Part shown: piece by piece, positions 44,930 to 55,796 of the stretch
Layout of the letters: every line of letters begins with the position of its first letter
Position numbering within the stretch: the stretch's first letter is position 1
Origin: Cladopsammia gracilis
Lineage: Eukaryota > Cnidaria > Anthozoa > Scleractinia > Dendrophylliidae
Direction: 5' to 3'
Length of the DNA stretch: 64,000 nucleotides
Assembly: GCA_022457155.1 (NCBI GenBank)
Contig: JAJGOT010000930.1
Coordinates: forward strand, 1-64,000
Made by a program: the position numbers and the translations under genes
The notes under the pieces: generated by a model
What the model was told of the DNA's origin: nothing
What the model saw: the letters and a program-made list of their open reading frames with translations, nothing else
Databases searched by the model: none

Positions 44930-46250
44930 AATTTATCTTCTAGGTCCCTAAGCGATGCCGAGATGGCCCTGATGAAGAAAGGACTGAATTTTGCCGTAAC
45001 TCCTGAGAACATACCTGCCACAGAGATCGTCGCAAAGGTTGAATCAGCCATCAGACAACTCAACCCCGAACAAGCAGACACTGTCAGAAGAGCTGTTAAC
45101 AACATCCTTCAACAGGCAGAACCACCAGAGCCTAACATCACGAAGGAAATGCAAGACGCGCTGAAACGCCTTAAAGAGGACCAGACCATCACGGTTCTCC
45201 CATCAGACAAAGGGCGCGCTAGCGTGGTCATGGATACTGACACCTATCACACCAAGATGTCTTCCCTGATCGAGAACGGACCGTACCAGCTCCTAAACAA
45301 AGACCCGACAGACCGTCTGACTCGGAAGTTGTCCGAGAAACTACTAACCTTGAAGCGGAGCGGACATCTTTTGGAGGCCGTTTACAACAAGATCAGACCT
45401 CGACACAAACAGCTGCTTAGAATCTACGGTTTACCGAAGATCCACAAGGCCGACGTACCCTTAAGACCTATTGTTTCATGCATTAACACCTTTGCATATG
45501 ATTTATCCGCCTACTTAGCTAATATCTTGTCTCCTTTAACAGGTAACTCAGAGTTCACGGTGACCAATTCAGCCCACTTCGTATCCACCATCAACAGTGA
45601 GACGATCCTAGACAACGAGATCATGGTGTCTTTCGACGTAGAGTCGCTGTTTACCAACGTTCCTATCGAAGCCGCCGTACAAGCCACACTACAGAAACTG
45701 GAGAACGACCCTACCCTTGCAGACCGTACGACGCTAACGCCTGCTCAGATCGCTGACCTCCTGACTTTCGTATTGAGATCCACATACTTCCAGTATAACG
45801 GATCAATTTACGAACAACAAGAAGGCGCAGCCATTGGGAGTCCGGTTTCCGCTGTTATTGCCAACCTCTACATGGAGAGCTTCGAGGAACAAGCAATAAC
45901 TACATCATCTTACAAGCCTAGGATCTGTAAACGCTACGTAGACGACACCTTCACCATTCTAGATCGCACAATCGTCGATAGCTTCTTACAGCATCTAAAC
46001 GACCAACAGCCTTCCATCCGTTTCACCATGGAGACAGAGAATGACAACAAACTCGCCTTCCTCGACACCGCAGTTTCAAGAGAACCCGACGGCCGCCTCA
46101 CCACCAGCGTATACAGGAAGCCTTCACACACTGATCAATACTTAGCGTATGATTCACACCACCCGCAATCAGTAAAACGCGGTATTGTCAAGTGTCTTTA
46201 CGAGCGCGCCAAACGTCTCCCTCGTAACGAAACCCTCTGTTATCTCCAAA
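44930..46250 (+). pseudogene. Penelope reverse transcriptase, copy 3
   Basis: A long frame (openly read 44825-46483; native part about 44930-46215) holds the Penelope polymerase blocks in order: VLPSDKGRASVVMD (near 45195), LRIYGLPKIHKADVPLRPIV (45420), SFDVESLFTNVP (45630), GAAIGSPVSAVIANLYMES (45825), YVDDTF (45938, the catalytic aspartates) and LAFLDTAVSREPDGR (46055). The enzyme copies element RNA into a nicked target. After AKRLPR the biologically expected sequence changes frame twice before reaching HLSSVLVSNGYPFSFLQK, so a fused product could not be made without frameshifting or splicing. Confidence 0.85.
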
Positions 46251-46305
46251 GGAGAAAAAACATCTGTCATCTGTTCTTGTTTCTAATGGTTATCCTTTTT
46301 CTTTC

Positions 46306-46683
46306 TTGCAGAAACTTACCAAGACCAGAAAACCCAACACCAGTGCTGAGCCCACGACCGAGTTCAAATCTACTGCGGTTTTACCTTATGTCAAAGGTCT
46401 GTCCGAACAACTTCGCCGCTGCTTACAACAACAAGGCGTACGCGCTGTTTTCAAGTCGGAGACTACACTTAGATCACACCTAGTACGGCCTAAAGACGCT
46501 GTTGACCCGACTAAACAAGATGGCGTGGTTTACAGAATTCCCTGTGAATGCGGTAAAGTTTATATCGGCGAGACTGGAAGACCTATGCAAGACAGAATAA
46601 AAGAGCATGACCGAGACATCCGATTCGCCCGTACCCAGACCTCCGCCGTTTCAGAGCACGCCAACAACACCGGAATGAAGTAA
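46306..46683 (+). pseudogene. Penelope GIY-YIG domain, copy 3, truncated by deletion
   Basis: The frame includes KVYIGETGRPMQDRIKEHDRD but ends early. A 16-base deletion after NNTG (present in copies 1 and 2 as HHPLWNE) throws it out of frame. The remaining tail (NINRDSGIEIPEAW) is encoded downstream to about 46943 in another frame. Confidence 0.8.
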
Positions 46684-46769
46684 AGTTTATTGATCGTGAT
46701 CCTCATTGGTACACACGCAGGGTCAAAGAGGCGATCCACATAAGACTTAACCCTAACAACATCAACAGG

Positions 46770-46812
<43 letters not shown>

Positions 46813-46970
46813 GGAAACACAACAACAGGAGAGCCGTACGACGACGGACCGCGGAGGGAGCAATTCGTCGAAACAACGAGGATCAAAATGCACCAGTCAC
46901 AGCTGTTGAAAACCAACCAATCACAGCAGAGCATCGTGCTTCATAAGGTGACGCGTAACCAGTCGACCCC

Positions 46971-47015
46971 ATCGCCTGAAGAAGACTAGCAGTATGCAGT
47001 CGAAACGTCGCGATC
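46971..47015 (+). ncRNA. Hammerhead-type ribozyme motif, Penelope copy 3
   Basis: Identical to 43031-43075: CTGAAGA and GAAA core, stems ATCGC/GCGAT and GACT/AGTC. It lies between the coding end and the 3' terminus of the element. Confidence 0.65.
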
Positions 47016-47127
47016 CACATCGGAAGTGACTACATCGTGAGACAAACGACAAAAAAAAAATACTTCTTTACTAGTGTGTTCACCACGATAAACAACAACA
47101 ACCCTTTTTACGATATTAAGTGAAATA

Positions 47128-47440
47128 TATTACAGAAGCAAAGACCGATACAACGTAGATACAAATTTAAAAGGTGTACTATATTTCGGCTGGCCAAACC
47201 AGCCTTCTTCAGGTACACAGAGGTAAAATTTACATTGGCTTTTTATATATATAGTTGACATGTATTAGGTAACAACGGAAATACTTAGGGCTACGCCTAT
47301 AAAAATAATAATTATAGATAGAAATAAAAACAGCTGATAATGAAAAATATACAGAAAACAATGAAAGAAAACTAATACAAAAGTGAATAATTAGTATATT
47401 TCTTCGCGAATGTTGAGGCCGCGAGGAACAAGTGTTTTGC
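47128..47440 (-). mobile_element. 3' end of a second Penelope family
   Basis: On the minus strand a short coding end (TLVPRGLNIREEIY then stop, near 47440-47390) is followed by an AT-rich UTR and a pLTR with a hammerhead-type motif. It differs in sequence from the 42-47 kb family. Only this tail is present; a LINE abuts it at 47440. Confidence 0.7.
47174..47218 (-). ncRNA. Hammerhead-type ribozyme motif, second Penelope family
   Basis: On the minus strand: GTGTAC, CTGAAGA, A, GGCTGG-loop-CCAGCC, GAAA, TATA, GTACAC. The outer stem (GTGTAC/GTACAC) and a six-pair stem II are perfect. The stems differ wholly from those at 43031 while the core stays the same, so pairing is maintained by co-variation. 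Confidence 0.7.
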
Positions 47441-48905
47441 CTTAATTAAAGATTCTATTGATAAATTAATTTCCCTGTTACTAGCATAATTAACTTATCC
47501 ATCGCCTCTGGTAATGTACCAAATCAATTAAAAATTGCTGGAGTTATTCCTTTATTTAAATCTGGTGAACAGGATATGTTTACAAATTACAGACCTGCGT
47601 CTGTTTTACCTGCATTCTCTAAAATTCTAGAGAGAGTAATGTACAATCGTCTCCTAAGGTTTCTCAATGATTTTAAGATTGTCTCTGATAATCAGTATGG
47701 TTTTCGCAAACATGACTCCACTGCTTATGCTCTATCTTGTTTGTATGACAAAATATCTTCCGCTATTGCAAATAAGGAATATACAGTTGGTATTTTTATG
47801 GGCTTGTCTCACTCTAAAGCCTTTGTCACCGTTGATCATCATATTCTAATTTCAAAACTAGAGTATTATGGTGTTCGAGGCACTGCCTTAGATGGTTTGA
47901 AAGCTATCTAAGCGATAGACAACAATATGTGGAATTTAACGGTATCTGTTCGGAGTCTTGCCAAATAAAGTGTGGGGTGCCTCAGGGCTCTATACTAGGC
48001 CCCCTCCTCTTTCTGCTCTATATAAATGATCTGTGCAATGTGTCAAAGGTGGTAGACTTTGTTCTTTTTGCTGATGACACAAACATATTTTTTTCTCACA
48101 AAGATTATAATTTACTTTCCGAAACCCTAAATTCTGAAATGTGTAAATTAACACAGTGGTGTCGAGCTAATAAGCTGTCAATTAACTTTAAAAAATCGAA
48201 TTTTATGGTGTTTAGACCACGCCAACGGAGGCAAACACTTAATCTATCTATTCAAATTCACAACAATAAGATTGAATGCAACTGCAACTTGCAACTGCTC
48301 TGTGGTAGTAGCCAACTCGAAAGCTTGGCTCCTTTGGCTACTACACACTCTTCTTTTGTTATGCTTAATTCAATGTCTAGTTAGCTCTGTTCTTACTTTT
48401 TTTTATTTCCTTAATGTTGGTATATTGTAATTGAATAAGTGTGAATAAAATGAACTTGAACTTGAACTTGAATGCGTGAAAGAAACAGTATTTTTAGGTG
48501 TTATCCTTGATGAGCATTTGTCATGGAAGCCGCACATTCTTAGCGTCTCTAGAAAAATATCAAAATGTATAGGCATTATTTTTAAGTCGAGTTTTTACCT
48601 TCCCAAAACGTCCTTAGACTGTTTGTACTATAGTCTAATTTACCCTTACTTAATATATTGTGATTCAGAGTAACTTATATCGCGTTATTATTCTGCAAAA
48701 GAAGATAATAAGAAAAATATCTAAAGTTTCTTTTGATTCTCACACTGATGTTCTTTTCAAAGAACAGGAAATTTTGAAATTCTCTGACATTTATTTATGT
48801 CAGATAGGTAAATTTATGTATCTATTTAAGAGGTTTACTTCCTAATTATTCGTGATGTTTACTCTTGCAAGCCAGTTACATTCTCATTATACTAGAAATT
48901 GCAAC
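47440..48905 (+). mobile_element. CR1/L2-like LINE fragment (reverse transcriptase)
   Basis: Plus-strand pieces in order: NYRPASVLPAFSKILERVMYN (47579), DNQYGFRKHDSTAYAL (47685), a damaged SKAFVTVDHH box (47813), CGVPQGSILGPLLFLLYIND (47970), the catalytic LFADDTN (48065), WCRANKLSINFKKSNFMVF (48157), then VFLGVILDEHLSWKPHI (48488) and a C-terminal QLHSHYTRN-like end (48870). Several frameshifts are present and the endonuclease is missing. A separate LINE tail interrupts it at 48280-48467. Confidence 0.85.
48280..48467 (+). mobile_element. Short LINE/SINE-like tail inserted in the LINE
   Basis: Flanked by an exact 8 bp duplication TTGAATGC (48272-48279 and 48468-48475). It ends in a TTGAAC-type simple repeat, as in L2/CR1-derived elements. 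Removing it and one duplicate restores the host LINE frame from NNKIEC to VKETVFLGV. Confidence 0.85.
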
Positions 48906-50789
48906 CTTTTATCTCGTTAATGCGCATGCGCGCAAACGATATATAGGTATCAGTATAAAAAGAGACAAGTTGTTAACAAAGGTTCGTTGTTAACTTGTGT
49001 GGACTTTTGTCCGGGGGGTTAGTTCTTTCTTCTTTATAGAAGCTATATTAAGGCATTGAGGATATGGTTGGTTAAACCGGTTAGGATTTCAAGAAGGCCG
49101 TCACATACCGCCACTAAAATTTTTTGGGAGCACCCCCGGACCTATTGCTAATTTCCCTTGGGTATTGGGATATCATGAACTTGTCATAATTATCTCACGC
49201 TACGTCACCACAAAGGTATTAAAGTTCTTATTTAGTTTCGATATCTCACGTTACCTACGGTATCAATCTTTCAAATTTGTTTTTAAATGGATGTGTCCGA
49301 GACGTTCTACGCTCTTTGCGTCTTATTATTTTTTGTTTCCTGTCGAGTTGCACTTGGGCCTCTTTTACTGTTTCTGTCTTATTCATCATGACGGTTGTAG
49401 TATCTTTGTCCGCTTTTTTGAGGTTTACAGCAGAGCTGTTTTTCAACTCTTTTAGAGCTATGACCTCATCGCCTGACAGATTGTTTCTTATCTAGGATTT
49501 ATTGTTTTTGTGGTTTCAACCACAGATAAAATCTACACATGTTAAATAAGAAAACACGCAACTTCATTCGTAACTGACAATACACTCCTAAAACCAAAAA
49601 ATATCAACAGTTTTTCCAAGAATTAACTTCAAATAGCAATCAAATACAAACCACTTGATTTCTTAAACTCAAAAACATTCATTTAATCTCTGATAGTTAC
49701 CAAACAGATGATACCGGAAATAGAAAACTCTCGACTTTCAAATTAAAAAAGTCAGAACTACTATATATTCGCAAATAACCCATTTATAACATTAACTTAT
49801 GCAGCTATTTCTTTTTCAACTCTCCACACAAGAAAAATCAATGTCCGCTTCACTTTCCAAAAAAATTCACGTCGATATCAATAACAAGATACAACTGCGT
49901 TAAATCTTTCCTTTAACAAGAATTGACAGTTACTTAATTAGCCCATTTAACACTAACGGACGTACCGCTAATCGACCCAAACTCAACTTCACGAAGACAA
50001 ACATATACATGACATGACAACAAACCATAACCAGCCAACAATACAAATTATCTACCCTCTAACAGAAATACACAAACCAAAACAACTCGTGTTAACGATA
50101 GAACTTCTGCCCCCTTCCGTTTGCCGTCTAACATAAATCCATCCTAACCGCAAAACCACATAACGGAGTCTCTATAGTCCTGTCATGAACCTTTCGATCG
50201 TAGGAAAAATAAAAAGTTCACCACCGCAATGCCACACGTGACTGACAAATAACCATTTTTCCAGCCATTTTTCACGTCCAAATAAATAAAACGACAGACT
50301 GAATTTGTTTTTAAGTGGATGTGCCCAAGACCGCGTAAAACATTGTGAAACTGATGTACTGTATTTTACTTTTTGCGTTTGTCAAAAATCCTTACGTTTA
50401 ATTAAAAAAAAAATAATTGAACCGTGTAAGTGTGAAAACATAAGCCTTATGACCTAATACAATCAAGTTGAAGTTTCCCCTTATTCAAATACATGAAAAT
50501 TATTTATAGTCACACTCGAGAGTCTTTAATTTGTTACTCACGACTTTTATTTATTTGCTGGCTGCTAAAAGAGCTCTTGTCCTTACGCCGGCTATAATAA
50601 ACACAAGCAAGAAGTCGCGTTACTTCGGTCTAAAAAGTAATAGTATTAAGATTTCCACTTTATTTCTCTTATCGCAAGTGTCGAAAACTGACGCTTTGTC
50701 ATTGCGTGATGTTCACTGGCATTCGATTACCAATGTGCTGTGTCAAAATTACTACCTATTCCATTAAAAACCAATTTGTGATTGTGACA
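48906..50789. other. Non-coding stretch
   Basis: No supported gene. A 30-base string (AATTTGTTTTTAAATGGATG and on) at 49274 recurs with few changes near 50303. The short plus-strand frames at 49165-49495 and 50531-50933 show no known domain. Confidence 0.4.
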
Positions 50790-50793
50790 TTAA

Positions 50794-51368
50794 CCCTATT
50801 CGGCCTGGGGGGGGGGGGGGGGCACAAAGTGCCCGCGCTAACTTTGAACATTCATAACTTCCTTAATATGTACTCAAACGCCATCAAACTTTGTGACTTT
50901 TCCAAAAATTTATCTGGCAACAATTTCATGTGACAATTTTTTGATCACGTGACTTGATGTTTCCATGGCAACAAGATTTTGACAGCCATGTTTTTTGAAA
51001 TTTGCATATTTATACCTTTGAATGAAGAAAAACAATGTTTATTGGTATAACTTTTATATTTTTACGTCATTTAGCGTTTATTTATTGGTTTTCATTAATT
51101 TTGGGTGACTTTGGACGGTTTTTAAGAGGTTTTTAAAAAATTCAGAAATCCAAGATGGCGGCCGCATAACTAATTACCAAATAACTACGTCATATGACGT
51201 CATCGTTCCATTGTGCGGACCGCAAAGGAGACAGTTTTGGACGTACTATGTACCCACTAGGTTTCATTGTCATAGCCTTAATGTTCTTGAAGTTACGAAG
51301 GGGGGGGCACAATGTGCCCCCCCCCCCCCCAGGCTCAGAAACTCAAAAAAAGCCCAGGCTGAATGGGG
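50794..51368 (-). mobile_element. TTAA MITE, CCCTATTC family, inverted copy
   Basis: CCCTATTCGGCCTGGGG and AGCCCAGGCTGAATGGGG ends with TTAA at 50790-50793 and 51369-51372. The body is similar to 13559-14095 in reverse orientation along its whole length (for example TTGCCATGGAAAC and AACAATGTTTATTGGTATAA). Confidence 0.85.
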
Positions 51369-51372
51369 TTAA

Positions 51373-52131
51373 GGACATCTATAACAGATACCAGCAGAAA
51401 TAACGCGTCATTTGATTTATCTTCGTGGTTTTTGCTGTTTGTTGTTTACATTTTCACGTCGCTGCCCAATTTCCCTTTCGTAAACAAGCGATGCCATTTT
51501 AGCGACACTTACAAAATTTTTCAGCAATTTTAGAATTGTTTTTTCTATCAGAAAAAGAAAAATGCAATTAATTATCTAGAATCGAACCCGGAACCTCCAC
51601 ATGCTAGCATCTCTCCTTTACCACTAGACCATTGGGTTGATCCGGCAAACCCAAGAAAATTTTAATTATAAAAGGTGCTTTTCTCAATATATATCAATAA
51701 CGGGTCACCCTTACCCTAAATCTTACCTAACCGCGAATCTAGTTTAGATCTAATAATCGCTTTACCTAAACCCAGTTTTATCTAATAATGATAGCCTACT
51801 TTCATCCCAATCCAGGCATAAACAAGAGAGAAATGGCATCGACCATTACAAAAGGCTTGGTTACTAATGAATGCTAATGATGGCATCGACCGTTAAAAAT
51901 GGCATCGCTTGTTTACGAAAGGGAAATCGGCGTCGCTGCCGTTTACGCTGGCACCAAGTACAGATTATTACAAAATCACTCTCGGACACTTTGCTCTACC
52001 CCTTCGGTGTCCGTATTAGAGAGGTTAAAACGGGGAATCTTTAAAATTCAGCTCACTGAAGTTCTTAAGGTACTGATTATTCGTGGGAAATTTTTGTCCG
52101 TATTAGAGAGGTTAAAACCGGGAATCTTTAA
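51373..52131. other. Non-coding; tRNA-like sequence and small tandem repeat
   Basis: A tRNA-like stretch lies at 51573-51655 (minus). 52014-52051 and 52097-52131 are a duplicated GTCCGTATTAGAGAGGTTAA-type segment. No protein gene is supported. Confidence 0.45.
51573..51655 (-). repeat. tRNA-derived (SINE-like or pseudo-tRNA) sequence
   Basis: On the minus strand TGGTCTAGTGGT resembles a pol III A box and GGTTCGATTC a B box, spaced as in a tRNA. The anticodon arm does not fold and the T-arm stem is broken, so this is a pseudogene or SINE head, not a working tRNA. Confidence 0.5.
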
Positions 52132-54213
52132 GGAGGCTCGTACCCATTTCTCAAGTCCACACCCTTTCAATTTTAATGGGCCATATCTTTTGTTGTAGTG
52201 CATAAAAAGACAAGCCACTTTGCATGCAAACACATAATACATTGAACTTTATGGGAGTATAGGATTTGTTTACATCGATGCTTCCATGGCAACGGAATGG
52301 TGATCCTCTGAAATTCACAAGTTGCGGAGTTTCTCTAGATCAAGAGAAATTTTTGTAAAATCCGCTAGTGGACTAATTGATTAGACCATGGGCTTCAACT
52401 GGACAAAGTTTGAAAGAAATGTATGAGAGCGTTTTCGAAATTTTTAGGGATGAAGTTTTGGGGATTATAAATACAGTAAAAAACATACTATCGACATAAT
52501 TGGCTAACATCTAAAGAAAATGATGCGCGATGGGGATGCAGTTTCATCTCATAGTAGTTTGATTCCATTTGAAATGGTGTGTGAAAAAGTGAGGGGGTTG
52601 CTTTGGCCGATTGCAAGAAAGAAGGATTTGATTAGCGTGCGTTCAGCTGCTCTTGTTGCCATTTTTGTATGTAATTTGGTCTACGCCTACAAATGTGATG
52701 ATAATTTGGAAACCGCGAGATAAATTTTTTTAAAAATTTGACAATCTCGAGATTGGTCATCAATTTATATGGCCTGCAAGTTTCAAGGACATTGAAGATT
52801 TGCAAGGCAATAAAATAGGGCCTCCAATGTACCAATTTTTTCCCGCAGAGTTTGTGTTTACAAGTGAGCGTCCTCATTATTCACGGGTATTGTTTTCAAG
52901 TTTCATATGCACGTGCAAAACTTTACAAAAAAAATTATTTGCATCGAACAGAACGCTCGATTGCTTTCCGAAGAATTTTCCGAAACATGCTAATAACTGG
53001 CTTGCGTTACGAATAGCAATGACAACAGTACTGATGAAGACAACGTCGGAAACGTCGCGTTTCATCAAGTGCCGGATGCAGAAATAACACATTTATGATT
53101 GTCTCACTCTGGTTATTTGTTGCAATCGGCGTAGCATCTGTTCCTTATTTAGATATAAAATAGCGCAAAGCAGAATTCTCAGCTAAAATACAAAGTTGTC
53201 ACACTGTTCTTGCGTGTGACATATTAAAGAAGCACTGTTTCTAAATTACGTTTATAAATATGTTCTTCTTGTCCAGCAATTTTAAAGAGACCCTCGGTAT
53301 GGCTGCATTACAGCGTAATAGCGCAAAATCGAGTGCGTAATGTTATTACAATTCTCAAGCGAGCTATTAGCATATTTCGGAAAATTCTTCGGAAAGCAAT
53401 CGAGCGTTCTGTTCCGATGCAAATAAATTTTGTGCTAAAGTTTTGCACGTGCATATGAAACTCGAAAACAATACTCGTGAATAATGAGGACGCTCACTTG
53501 TAAACACAAAATCTGCGGGAAAAAATGGTTCATTGAAGGCCCTATTTTATTGCCTTGCATGTCTTCAATGTCCTTGAAACTTGCAGGCCATATAAATTGA
53601 TGACCAATCTCGAGATTGTCAAATTTTTAAAAAAAATTATCTCGCGGTTTCCAAATTATCACCACATTTGTAGGCGTAGACCAAATTACATACAAAAATG
53701 GCAACAAGAGCAGCTGAACGCACGCTAATCAAATCCTTCTTTCTTGCAATCGGCCAAAGCAACCCCTCACTTTTTTTACACACCATTTCAAATGGAATCA
53801 AACTGCATCCCCATCGCGCATCATTTTCTTTAGATATTAGCCAATTATGTCGATAGTATGTTTTTCACTGTATTTATAATCCCCAAAACTTCATCCCTAA
53901 AAATTTCGAAAACGCTCTCATACATTTCTTTCAAACTTTGTCCAGCTGAAGCCCATGGTCCAATCAATAAGTCCACTAGCGGGTTTTACAAAAATTTCTC
54001 TTGATCTAGAGAAACTCCGCAACTTGTGAATTTCAGAGGATCACCATTCCGTTGCCATGGAAGCACCGATGTAAACAAATCCTATACTCCCATAAAGTTC
54101 AATGTATTGTTTGTTTGCATGCAAAGTGGCTTGTCTTTTTATGCACTACAACAAAAGATATGGCCCATTAAAAATTGAAAGGGTGTGGACTTGAGAAATG
54201 GGCACGAGCCTCC
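52132..54213. mobile_element. TTAA-flanked foldback element, 2.1 kb
   Basis: Two arms of about 860 bp (52132-53005 and 53356-54213) are near-complete reverse complements around a 350-base loop. Ends GGAGGCTCG and CGAGCCTCC; TTAA at 52128-52131 and 54214-54217. Part of one arm occurs again at 37630-37940. No transposase is visible, and the short frames in the arms are probably not genes. Confidence 0.85.
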
Positions 54214-54217
54214 TTAA

Positions 54218-54881
54218 AATGGGGAATCTTTAAATTCAGCTCAGTGAAGTTCACAAACTACTGATTATTCGTGGAAATTTTATTGTTATAAAAGGTGACA
54301 GCCCTAACACAAATCCTGCTCGTCGCTAAAAGCATTTTAGCCCAGCTTTTGAATATTCAATAAGTCTACCCCGAGTATGTGCCTGATAGACTTTTCTGTT
54401 GTTCTAAATGTTGTCGTTTATTTAATCTTAGGAATAAAACCAAAAGCCATTCAATGACTACTAAAAACGGACATTAACGTTAATTTTGCGCAAAAGTAAA
54501 TCCACTGTATAATGCAATCGAATTAGGCCCCTTCACATATGTCGAATCTAATGTAAATGACAAGAACAACATATTTTGCCAGGAGCCATTATCAAGGAAG
54601 GAAACCGTGAGCGTTGGCCCCACGCAAAGCCATGTCGAGGACGTGTTGTGCTATTTTTAGCAGACATTGCGCCACAGATGAACGCAATGAGAGCGCCGGA
54701 ACCTACTACCTTTCACTATCAAGATTCTTCTTTTTTTATTAACCTCACCTTCTAACGCATTAACGAGATGGCTTTAAGAGCCCTTTGATTTACATACCTC
54801 CCTGTCGAACTAATATTCGAAACTTCTCAATTCGGTTTCAAGGACCTAAGTTTTTCAACTCGTTAAGTCATGAAATTCAAA
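54218..54881. other. Non-coding stretch
   Basis: Begins with GGGGAATCTTTAAATTCAGC, matching 52034 on the other side of the foldback element. Contains a decayed piece of the palindromic MITE seen at 35656. No gene. Confidence 0.4.
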
Positions 54882-55796
54882 CGGGCGGATCCAGGAATTC
54901 CTGAAAGGGGGTGTACACCTTAATAACTTTCGACGCCATCGGCGTGGATGGCGAGCTCCGCAGGCGCGAGCTTCTAGGGCGGCTCTGGGGCCATGCCCCC
55001 CCCCCCCGGACTTTTTTTCCCAATTTTACCCTCTAAAACGCCATTTGCAGCATTCCTGAGACTCGAAGAGCGTTTCTGAAGGCATGATATAAAATCTGGA
55101 GTTTACCTTATTTCTCAACCAGAAATACAAAACTAATAATAACGCATGATTAAAAGGGACAGCAGAAACAACGATAGTAAGTTGTTGTTTTTCTACCTAC
55201 TTCGTAAATCGAACAATGTAGCCTAAAAGAGTCTTCTTGGATTCTTCATGAGCTTTTACAAAGCCCTCGCATATCTCGTCTACTCATCACGGGGCCTCGC
55301 TCATTTCCTAGCGCTCAGGTTGTTGCTTACCGGAAGGTCAATAATCTCTCCAAACGACTTTCTAGTCCGAGAGATTAGAGTTAACGACAGGACAATTTAT
55401 CTCTCCAAATGACTATAAGTCTGAGGGTTTAAAATCCTGAAATGAACACTAAATAACGGAGTTATATGCAATAAGGACGGTGACAATATAAACACCGCCA
55501 TCGCACGAAGTAGACTCCACTATTATGTTATCTTTGTTCATACGGAATAACGGGAGTTATATGCGGTAAGGAGGGTGACAATATTACAAACAGTAATGCA
55601 TAACAATAACAGCGAGATCTGAAAAGCGCTCTTCAGACATCATTGATCTGGAGCAGGTCTTGTCTGTTTCATAAGCGAAAAGGACCGCTCGGCTTCAGCA
55701 CTATTGATTGGTAGGGTGCAATGAGATGACGATGGATGTTTGAAAAGCATCCTCGTCACACGCGCCAAATGCTAGTAGAAGATTGCTTGAAAGTTC
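54882..55796 (-). mobile_element. hAT transposon remnant
   Basis: The left end CGGGCGGATCCAGGAATTC resembles the hAT-type end at 24030. Near 55590-55770 the minus strand encodes a hAT C-terminal dimerisation segment in two frames: LARVTRMLFKHP and LPINSAEAERSFSLMKQTR, then MMSEERFSDLAVIVMHY. The S-AEAERSFS motif is diagnostic for hAT transposases. A C run at 54997-55007 lies in between. Catalytic regions are missing. Confidence 0.7.

Larger units (their letters stand above)
44878..47118 (+). mobile_element. Penelope element, longest copy 3
   Basis: Penelope-derived sequence starts near 44930 (NLSSRSLSDAEMALMKKGLN) and runs through the reverse transcriptase and GIY-YIG domain to a full 3' end. 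AGTGAAATA follows at 47119-47127. The 3' UTR carries a hammerhead-type motif. The head-to-head junction with copy 2 means the first codons of the long open frame here are not native to the element. Confidence 0.85.

Noticed and set aside
46200..46315. Penelope intron ending in a pyrimidine tract and CAG
   Set aside because: The translation through this stretch (HLSSVLVSNGYPFSFLQK) looks like conserved protein, and the GT donors tried give the wrong phase. Frame breaks explain it better.
51573..51655. Functional tRNA gene
   Set aside because: A- and B-box-like strings are present, but the anticodon stem and T stem do not pair.
52520..53092. Small genes in the foldback arms
   Set aside because: Frames recur in the other arm only as complements, have no conserved motifs, and are explained by the inverted repeat.
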